NCBI RefSeq assembly: GCF_000006405.1 | Contig: NW_003212352.1 | Span: forward strand, 36,534-73,592 | Direction of reading: 5' to 3' | From: Perkinsus marinus ATCC 50983 | Lineage: Eukaryota; Perkinsozoa; Perkinsida; Perkinsidae | Length of the DNA: 37,059 bases | Shown here: piece after piece, positions 30,616-37,059 of the stretch | Numbering within the stretch: the first letter of the stretch is position 1 | Layout of the letters: each line of letters opens with the position of its first letter | Position numbers and translations under genes: made by a program | The notes under the pieces: generated by a model | What the model saw: only the letters and a program-made list of their open reading frames with translations | Databases searched by the model: none | Told to the model about the DNA's origin: nothing

Positions 30616-32254
30616 GACTGCTACTAGCAGTGCTACGGTAGCACTCCAAGACTGGATCATACTACATACTGATCATCGTTCATATTCTCTGTGTATTAGG
30701 TTTATGGTCTCCCAGTGATGATAGTGGTAGAGGGGAGATAAGGAAGCTGGTCGTGCTGACAGACCCTTGTGGTCCACAAGTTGTAGAGGTGGCAAGACTG
30801 CTCTGTTCTCATGGTCAAATATGATACGGCATGGTGGGGCAACAATATACGCGGTTCGATCATCAACGATACTCATCACGGCCGCTGGGTGTTGGACCAA
30901 CACTGTTGGTAAAGTCCACAAGAGTTGATGGGGTACATGATAGTCGTAGCAGCTGCGGTGCAGTATGATTCTTGTGGGAGGCTTTTACCGGTTCGTAACA
31001 TTCGGAGACTGGGCTTAGGCAGTATTACGTGATGCATTGCTGTGGGGGTGTGGGATTGATGATGAATACCGGATTATCTGCTCCTGTAATCCGTGGGTGT
31101 TGGATAATGTTTATGAGTCATACATTATGACAACCCGCGCAGGGCACACGTGGCCACGGATGAGACTGACAAGGTGTGTCCCAGGAACTAGGTGACCTAG
31201 TCTAGGTCAAGCAGTACACTGTCATCTGCATGCGTCCTAGCTTGACCAGGTTGTTCACAAGTATTCGTGCGGCGCTATTCGACTCCTGGCTTGTCGCGAG
31301 TGTCGTTATGGACTTGAGACTGATGCTGTGATGCACGACGTCGTCCCCACGTCGGGAATTTCGCTCTGCTACTTCCACTTGTCCATGACTTCACCGTTTC
31401 TACCATTCCCGTTGGTGACCAGCAGCCAAGCGGCTCGTCTATCCCAGAGCACCGTAACGATCCCGTAACTGTCCATTTTGAGCGTGATACTCTGGTGGTT
31501 CTCCAAGATCGTACTGCTTGTGATATATTCATTTCCCTGACATTTTTTTCACTGAAGCAGCTTCAGTCGCTGAAGTTCAGTGATCATCAGCGGCTATCAG
31601 TAACTGCGTATATGTGGAAACATTAATTCTCTCGGAGCTTGAGACGATCCTGTTGATTAAACAGCGTCGAATGTTTGATGGACTTCTTACTCTTTATCAA
31701 TCTCAATATTGAGTTGTCAGTTCAAGTGAAATGTCTGGGATTGTCAACCTCAGGTTGAGGAGAAGCAATGGACGTGGCGCGCACGAACACTCGATATATA
31801 AGGATGTCGCCACATATCACGGCTACATGTCGTGCCAAGAACTCGAACCACTATAGTATAGTCACTATACTAACCGCTCAATTGTTGCAGATCCAGATAC
31901 TTACATGTAACTTATATAACGTACATACTCCTTGTAGCCTACATATGTAAGTGTCTACATCTATACACATTAATCGTCAATCACCCTACACAATGTCGGG
32001 TGGCGTCGTCGACTCATGTCTATCATACCACGGGTGAATCTGGTAAGACTCTTTCTGCGACATGCACGCGAGAACTCTCAGACTCCTCAGGAAGGGGATA
32101 TAACTACATAATATCAAATATACTTTACCCAGACTACACTGCATAAGAGGTTCGTCGAATCATTTCTGGCAAACGGAAACGGAAAAGGCTGATGGAGCTG
32201 CAGGATCAGGCTACACAAGTGAGGCTCGAAAAACACAATGATCATCGAAAAACC

Positions 32255-32899
32255 TCAAGAGTACGCAATTCCCGTAGTTAATCTCGAAAATGGACACCCC
32301 ACTGTTCTATGGTGAGCTGGTAGGCCATGATGGCTAGAGGAGGGTAGGAGTGTTACACTCCGAGTGTACAAGTGCTTTGTTGAATGAGAAGAAGGCGACT
32401 TGTTAGGCGCCAGCGACCGCAGCTCGGGTCGAGCTGCTGGACCAGGATTGCCCTGTGGGGATCTTCTATCTCGATGGGCCATCGACGGTGTTCTCTTGCG
32501 AGAGTTACCAGCTCCGAGGAGTTTATGCCGCCGGTCAAGATGCAGTCGAAGGTCATGGCTGATGGTACCCTCTTGGGGTACGTTTGCCGTGTCTTCACCC
32601 TGTTTCAACGGCCTTCCAATATGCTGGTGCTATTCGAGTTGCTAATCTTGCTAGCTGAGCTCAGAGCAGGGCTTCATTTTGCTGCGTATCTGGTGTATGC
32701 GCGAATCTCCACTTTGCCAATCGCGCATAGAACCAGCCGACGTAGAGGCTGCCACTCTCCTGTATTCGCGAGCATCACTCCTCAAGAAGCGCCTGTAATC
32801 AAGTCTCCTGTGTTTGGCAGCCTTTTCGACGTACTTGGTGTTTCGCGTGCAGAAATTGATTTGGGTCATGTGCTATGGTTTCAAACCATTGGATTATAG
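32255..32899. other. region open on both strands, coding strand unresolved
   Basis: Plus 32384-32899 and minus 32353-32598 are both open for long distances. Minus reads MTFDCILTGGINSSELVTLA; plus reads LVLFELLILLAELRAGLHFA. No family could be supported for either. Confidence 0.3.
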
Positions 32900-33634
32900 C
32901 ATATCCGATTGGGTAGAGTGTGGCACATGAAAACGCTACCAATAACTTACAAGTACGTACGGAGTTGGCTACGCCCCATTGCCGTGGTTCAATCTCACAA
33001 CGCTTTCTAGGTGTTATGGAACCAATAGGTTACGCCTTGCTGAGTGGGACTGTGACAGCAACCTGTTGTGAAGTCACTTCACTGAAGTGCGCTGGCAACT
33101 GCGGCATTTTCAAAGCCGTGACCGGTCGGATGCCGAAGTTGCGCCTCTCCCATGGTGTAGGCTACTCCTTCCGGATGGCAGTTCGAGAAAAAAGGCAGCC
33201 ATACTAGGGTCGTACGAGTGTTGATGTGTTTCACCTTTGGAGTCGGAAATACCGAGGAGGGAGGCTTCCCCGTGCCACGGGGCCCGTGGGATATAGTGAG
33301 GACGAAGCAACCGGTAAGACTCAGAAACGGTTCCGCCATTGATTTTGATGAGGCGATTAAACTTCCGCTGGAGCTGTTCCACGCAACCAGTGTGTGTAGA
33401 ACGCGTTCATCGCCCCCAGTAACAACAAGCCCCTATGGAAGTTCCCCAGGTGAACAAAGTGAAGGGCCCAGTAACAAAAGGATGCAACCATGCAGTGAGG
33501 TAGCGACAGTTTCGATGCATTCCCTTCATATTCTCTCAGGCGGCCTGAGTCAGGCCGTAGTGAGTCGGTTCTTATTCCGAAATATAAACTGTCATGAATC
33601 ATGATGAATCAGTTTTCGTCTGTGTCGAAAGTCC

Positions 33635-33961
33635 GTGTCATGTCAGCGCCGTCCTCTGCTCAATTCGGGGTTTATTGAAGAATCATCTCAGATTTTTCGC
33701 TGTTGTAGATTTACCCGTGAGTCCTGGGATAAGCTTTCTCATCAGAATTATTCAACTAGAGATCCTGCGAACGATCCTATCCAAAATAACGGCAACGGAA
33801 TCCTGATCCTTGGTAGGACCCGAGGCTTCAGTGATCCGCCTAACATACAGATCCTTTCCTCCTCAGATACGCATGTCGCGTCTCCCCTTGTTCGTACATC
33901 TTCCCACCTCCAACTTTTGATCCAGGGATATCGCGTTTCGGCAATGGCTCGCATGCTATGA
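33635..33961 (+). CDS. hypothetical protein fragment, low confidence
   Basis: A plus-strand frame contains RESWDKLSHQNYSTRDPAND and RTSSHLQLLIQGYRVSAMAR with balanced composition, ending at TGA 33959-33961. The next 200 bp hold MTQVDGGSNSESELMHSG and then a GTACGTGAG donor-like site, so the frame may be one exon of a gene reaching toward the tRNA array. No family recognised. Confidence 0.25.
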   Translation: MSCQRRPLLNSGFIEESSQIFRCCRFTRESWDKLSHQNYSTRDPANDPIQNNGNGILILGRTRGFSDPPNIQILSSSDTHVASPLVRTSSHLQLLIQGYRVSAMARML

Positions 33962-34225
33962 CGCAGGTCGACGGTGGCTCAAATTCTGAGTCTGAGTTGA
34001 TGCATTCAGGTACGTGAGCGAATGAGTCCGGACCCGGCTGTGAACTCCCTGGACGGGGCCGTTGAGTCCATAGCCAAACGGGATACTGGCTATTTCATGT
34101 GGGAGGTCATTAGTGATAACTCATCACTACGAATTACAGCCATTCTCAGAGAAAGCATCACTCATCAGGTTAGTTATCATGCAGGTGAGTATTTTGTATT
34201 TTCCTACAACTCGTAGTCTACCATA

Positions 34226-34297
34226 TGACCCCGGCCCGATTCGAACGGACAACCTTCTGATCTGGAGTCAGATGCGCTAACGTTGCGGCACAGGGCC
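34226..34297 (-). pseudogene. tRNA-Trp(CCA) unit 1, D-arm defects
   Basis: Anticodon arm and T arm are normal, but G10 is C and G19 is T. This breaks a D-stem pair and the conserved GG of the D loop and damages the A box. Confidence 0.7.
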
Positions 34298-34378
34298 AAG
34301 CCGATGTTGTTCGGCATCCTCGAAAGGAAACATATAGGTGAGTATTTTGTATTTCCCTACAACTCGTAGTCTACCATA

Positions 34379-34450
34379 TGACCCCGGCTCAATTCAAACG
34401 GACAACCTTCTGATCTGGAGACAGATGCGCTAACGTTGCGGCACAGGGCC
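34379..34450 (-). pseudogene. tRNA-Trp(CCA) unit 2, degenerate
   Basis: Same D-arm defects as unit 1, plus T-loop C56 to T and a change in the anticodon stem. Confidence 0.75.
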
Positions 34451-34532
34451 AAGCCGATGTTGTTCAGCATCTTTCGAAAGGAAGCATGCAGGTGAGTATT
34501 TTGTATTTTCCTACAACTCGTAGTCTACTATA

Positions 34533-34603
34533 TGATCCCGGCCCGATTCAAACGGACACCCTTCTGACTGGAGTCAGATGCGCTACCGTTGCGCCACAGG
34601 GCC
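34533..34603 (-). pseudogene. tRNA-Trp unit 3, deletion in anticodon arm
   Basis: 71 nt: one base is missing on the 3' side of the anticodon arm. C56 is T and base 70 is A, which mispairs with C3. Confidence 0.75.
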
Positions 34604-34684
34604 AAGCCGACGTTGTTCAGCATCATCCAAAGGAAACATACAGGCGAGTATTTTGTATTTTCCTACAACTCACAGTCTATCATA

Positions 34685-34756
34685 TGACCCCGGCCTGATT
34701 CGAACGGACAACCTTCTGATCTGGAGTCAGATGCGCTACCGTTGCGCCACAGGGCC
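34685..34756 (-). tRNA. tRNA-Trp(CCA) unit 4
   Basis: Complete 72-nt cloverleaf with CCA anticodon; one T-stem mismatch (base 62 A). Confidence 0.75.
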
Positions 34757-34839
34757 AATCTGACGTTATTCAGCATCACCCAAAGGAGACATACAGGTGA
34801 GGATTTTGTATATTTCCCTACAACTCGTAGTCTATCATA

Positions 34840-34911
34840 TGACCCCGGCCCGATTCGAACGGACAACTTTCTGATCTGGAGTCAGATGCGCTACCGTTGC
34901 GCCACAGGGCC
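34840..34911 (-). tRNA. tRNA-Trp(CCA) unit 5
   Basis: Intact: acceptor GGCCCTG/CGGGGTC with G-U pairs, D stem GCGC/GCGC, anticodon loop CTCCAGA, T loop TTCGAAT, discriminator A. One change in the variable region. Confidence 0.9.
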
Positions 34912-34992
34912 AAGCCGACGATGTACAGCATCCTCCAAAGAAAACATGCAGGTAAGCATTTTGTATTTTCCTACAACTCGCAGTCTATCATA

Positions 34993-35064
34993 TGACCCCG
35001 GCCCGATTCGAACGGACAACTTTCTGATCTGGAGTCAGATGCGCTACCGTTGCGCCACAGGGCC
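34993..35064 (-). tRNA. tRNA-Trp(CCA) unit 6
   Basis: Intact cloverleaf, same as unit 5. Confidence 0.9.
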
Positions 35065-35145
35065 AATCTGACGTTGTTCAGCATCATCCAAAGGAAACAT
35101 ACAGGTGAGTATTTTGTATTTTCCTACAACTCGTAGTCTATCATA

Positions 35146-35217
35146 TGACCCCGGCCCGATTCGAACGGACAACCTTCTGATCTGGAGTCAGATGCGCTAC
35201 CGTTGCGCCACAGGGCC
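35146..35217 (-). tRNA. tRNA-Trp(CCA) unit 7
   Basis: Intact cloverleaf matching the array consensus. Confidence 0.92.
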
Positions 35218-35298
35218 AATCTGACGTTATTCAGCATCATCTAAAGGAAACATACAGGTGAGTATTTTGTATTTTCCTACAACTCGTAGTCTATCATA

Positions 35299-35370
35299 TG
35301 ACCCCGGCCCGATTGGAACGGACAACCTTCTGATCTGGAGTCAGATGCGCTACCGTTGCGCCACAGGGCC
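35299..35370 (-). tRNA. tRNA-Trp(CCA) unit 8, T-loop variant
   Basis: Consensus except T-loop G57 to C, inside the B box; activity doubtful. Confidence 0.7.
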
Positions 35371-35451
35371 AAGCCGACGATGTACAGCATCCTCCAAAGA
35401 AAACATGCAGGTGAGCATTTTGTATTTTCCTACAACTCGCAGTCTATCATA

Positions 35452-35523
35452 CGACCCCGGCCCGATTCGAACGGACTACCTTCTGATCTGGAGTCAGATG
35501 CGCTAACGTTGCGGCACAGGGCC
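35452..35523 (-). pseudogene. tRNA-Trp(CCA) unit 9, D-arm defects
   Basis: Same G10C and G19T changes as units 1 and 2; discriminator is G instead of A. Confidence 0.75.
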
Positions 35524-35604
35524 AAGCCGATATTGTTCAGCATCCTCGAAAGGAAGCATGCAGGTGAGTATTTTGTATTTTCCTACAACTCGTAGTCTAC
35601 TATA

Positions 35605-35676
35605 TGATCCCGGCCCGATTCAAACGGACACCCTTCTGATCTGGAGTCAGATGCGCTACCGTTGCGCCACAGGGCC
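35605..35676 (-). pseudogene. tRNA-Trp(CCA) unit 10, T-loop C56T
   Basis: CCA anticodon kept. C56 is T, which loses the G19-C56 contact and alters the B box. C3-A70 mispair. Same class as units 3 and 17. Confidence 0.6.
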
Positions 35677-35757
35677 AGGTCGATGTCGTTCAGCATCATC
35701 CAAAGGAAACATACAGGTGAGCATTTTGTATTTTCCTACAACTCGCAGTCTATCATA

Positions 35758-35829
35758 TGACCCCGGCCCGATTCGAACGGACAACCTTCTGATCTGGAGT
35801 CAGATGCGCTACCGTTGCGCCACAGAGCC
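35758..35829 (-). tRNA. tRNA-Trp(CCA) unit 11
   Basis: Intact; acceptor base 4 is T, forming U-G with base 69. Confidence 0.88.
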
Positions 35830-35910
35830 AAGCCGACGATGTACAGCATCCTCCAAAGAAAACATGCAGGTGAGTATTTTATATTTTCCTACAACTCGTA
35901 GTCTACCATA

Positions 35911-35982
35911 TGACCCCGGTCCGATTCGAACAGACAACCTTCTGATCTGAAGTCAGATGCGCTACCGTTGCGCCACAGAATC
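35911..35982 (-). tRNA. tRNA-Trp-type unit 12 with UCA anticodon (UGA reader)
   Basis: Anticodon loop reads CTTCAGA, so bases 34-36 are TCA instead of CCA. The D arm is consensus and the anticodon stem TCTGA/TCAGA is intact. T stem GTCTG/CGGAC pairs throughout. Acceptor GATTCTG/CGGGGTC pairs with U-G wobbles and gains a Watson-Crick A2-U71. Discriminator A. It differs from consensus at several sites yet none breaks the fold. Confidence 0.85.
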
Positions 35983-36064
35983 AATCCGGCGATGATGAGC
36001 ATCCTCGAAGGAAACATGCAGGTGAGTATTTTGTATATTTCCCTACAACTCGTAGTCTATCATA

Positions 36065-36136
36065 TGACCCCGGCCCGATTCGAACGGACAACCTTCTAAT
36101 CTGGAGTCAGATGCGCTACCGTTGCGCCACAGAGCC
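36065..36136 (-). tRNA. tRNA-Trp(CCA) unit 13
   Basis: Intact; anticodon stem base 40 is T, forming G-U with base 30. Confidence 0.85.
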
Positions 36137-36219
36137 AATCCGACGATGTACAGCATCCTCCAAAGGAAACATGCAGGTGAGTATTTTGTATATTTCCCTA
36201 CAACTCGTAGTCTATCATA

Positions 36220-36291
36220 TGACCCCGCCCCGATTCGAACGGACAACCTTCTGATCTGGAGTTAGATGCGCTACCGTTACGCCACAGGGTC
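36220..36291 (-). pseudogene. tRNA-Trp(CCA) unit 14, stem mismatches
   Basis: CCA anticodon, but G30 is A (A-C mismatch) and base 65 is G (G-G in the T stem). D stem C13 is T (wobble). Confidence 0.6.
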
Positions 36292-36372
36292 AATCCGACG
36301 ATGTACAGCATCCTCCAAAGAAAACATGCAGGTGAGTATTTTGTATTTTCCTACAACTCGTAGTCTACCATA

Positions 36373-36444
36373 TGACCCCGGCCCGATTCGAACGGACAAC
36401 CTTCTGATCTGGAGTCAGATGCGCTACCGTTGCGCCACAGGGCC
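36373..36444 (-). tRNA. tRNA-Trp(CCA) unit 15
   Basis: Intact cloverleaf matching consensus. Confidence 0.92.
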
Positions 36445-36525
36445 AGATCGATGTCGTTCAGCATCATCCAAAGGAAACATACAGGTGAGCATTTTGTATT
36501 TTCCTACAACTCGCAGTCTATCATA

Positions 36526-36597
36526 TGACCCCGGCCCGATTCGAACGGACAACCTTCTGATCTGGAGTCAGATGCGCTACCGTTACGCCACAGGGCC
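36526..36597 (-). tRNA. tRNA-Trp(CCA) unit 16
   Basis: Consensus except D-stem C13 to T, a tolerated wobble. Confidence 0.88.
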
Positions 36598-36678
36598 AAT
36601 CTGACGTTGTTCAGCATCATCCAAAGGAGACATACAGGTGAGTATTTTGTATTTTCCTACAACTCGTAGTCTACTATA

Positions 36679-36750
36679 TGATCCCGGCCCGATTCAAACG
36701 GACACCCTTCTGATCTGGAGTCAGATGCGCTACCGTTGCGCCACAGGGCC
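36679..36750 (-). pseudogene. tRNA-Trp(CCA) unit 17, T-loop C56T
   Basis: Same variant class as unit 10: C56T and C3-A70 mismatch. Confidence 0.6.
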
Positions 36751-36816
36751 AGGTCGATGTCGTTCAGCATCATCCAAAGGAAACATACAGGTGAGCATTT
36801 TGTATTTTCCTACATA

Positions 36817-36888
36817 TGATCCCGGCCCGATTCGAACGGGCACCCTTCTGATCTGGAGTCAGATGCGCTACCGTTGCGCCACAGGGCC
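36817..36888 (-). tRNA. tRNA-Trp(CCA) unit 18
   Basis: Normal T loop and a fully Watson-Crick T stem (GCCCG/CGGGC); one acceptor mismatch (C3-A70). Its spacer is about 15 bp short. Confidence 0.7.
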
Positions 36889-36969
36889 AGGTCGATGTCG
36901 TTCAGCATCATCCAAAGGAAACATACAGGTGAGCATTTTGTATTTTCCTACAACTCGCAGTCTATCATA

Positions 36970-37041
36970 TGACCCCGGCCCGATTCGAACGGACAACCTT
37001 CTGATCTGGAGTCAGATGCGCTACCATTGCGCCACAAAACC
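36970..37041 (-). tRNA. tRNA-Trp(CCA) unit 19, weak acceptor stem
   Basis: CCA anticodon and normal D and T arms. The acceptor 5' strand is GGTTTTG, so five of seven pairs would be G-U. Confidence 0.6.
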
Positions 37042-37059
37042 AATCTGACGTTTTCAGCA

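Larger units (their letters stand above)
29917..32254. other. right flank of the element, no gene recognised
   Basis: Open frames are short and carry no domain. Holds the 22-bp tandem repeat, the 30577-30615 hairpin, and small palindromes at about 31194-31208 (GACCTAG T CTAGGTC), 31553-31567 (CTGAAGC A GCTTCAG) and 31853-31873. Confidence 0.45.
34180..37059 (-). repeat. tandem array of 19 tRNA-Trp units, period about 153 bp, open at right edge
   Basis: Each unit has one 72-nt tRNA-Trp-type sequence (minus strand) and an 81-nt spacer. Starts of successive units differ by 152-155 bp except one 138-bp unit at 36817, whose spacer lost part of the usual sequence. The spacer on the plus strand carries CAGGTGAGTATTTTGTATTT-like sequence in almost every copy. 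Units share blocks of mutations, as expected for unequal crossing-over or conversion. Confidence 0.95.

Noticed and set aside
32353-32598. MoaA-like reading (FDCILTGGINSSELVTLA)
   Set aside because: One short patch of similarity, no radical-SAM cysteines nearby, and the opposite strand is equally open.
34486-37048. Long plus-strand open frames with repeating YFPTTRSL...DPGPIRTD peptide
   Set aside because: They are produced by the tRNA array: the 153-bp period is a multiple of three, so a frame that is open in one unit stays open in all. The conserved features are tRNA stems and loops on the other strand, not codons.
34180-37059. CRISPR array
   Set aside because: Units are 153 bp with a tRNA in each and the spacers are themselves repeats; the surrounding genes are eukaryotic.
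34180-37059. Spliced-leader or U1 snRNA genes in the array spacers
   Set aside because: The spacer complement (ATACTCACCTG) resembles the U1 5' end only because it complements a donor-like word; no other U1 feature is present. The dinoflagellate/perkinsid leader core CCGTAGCCAT was not found.

Overview
The window is nuclear DNA from a unicellular eukaryote. Genes lie on both strands and are cut by very short GT-AG introns, most 41-50 bp. Evidence: exon fragments of recognisable domains (PB1, ZZ, CNBD, RRM, Kelch, OB-fold) join in frame only when these introns are removed. An alveolate such as a perkinsid would fit the intron size, base composition and element content, but that is a guess, not a call. 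All exon joins were made by eye from splice consensus and domain continuity.

Left part (1-9.5 kb). On the minus strand lie a Kelch-repeat gene running off the left edge, a large unrecognised multi-exon gene with an EF-hand-like loop and a membrane segment (about 701-4703), a small winged-helix-like gene (5216-5587), and an OB-fold gene resembling the telomere CST subunit STN1 (5949-7089). A gene-free stretch follows with a cluster of perfect palindromes (7971-8054). Next is a broken Ulp1/C48-type cysteine protease (8634-9220), flanked on both sides by oppositely oriented copies of a short motif, so it may be the remains of a DNA transposon.

Middle (9.6-22.4 kb). On the plus strand are a PB1-ZZ-ZZ protein with a WMDL LIR-type motif, laid out like the selective autophagy receptors p62/NBR1 (9648-11829), a protein with two cyclic-nucleotide-binding domains (12757-14740), and a protein ending in a receiver-like fold (15167-16086). 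A mostly non-coding stretch follows. A CELF/Bruno-type RNA-binding protein with four RRM-like domains is on the minus strand (18518-22113).

Right part (23.3-37 kb). A complete LTR retrotransposon (23331-29916) has LTRs that look identical, a gag frame, a 1419-codon pol frame (protease, RT, RNase H, integrase), a primer-binding site that overlaps the gag start, and a candidate -1 frameshift heptamer. After 4 kb of weakly coding DNA with small repeats, the window ends in a tandem array of 19 tRNA-Trp units on the minus strand, period about 153 bp, running off the right edge. Many units are degenerate. One keeps the full fold but carries a UCA anticodon, which would read UGA.
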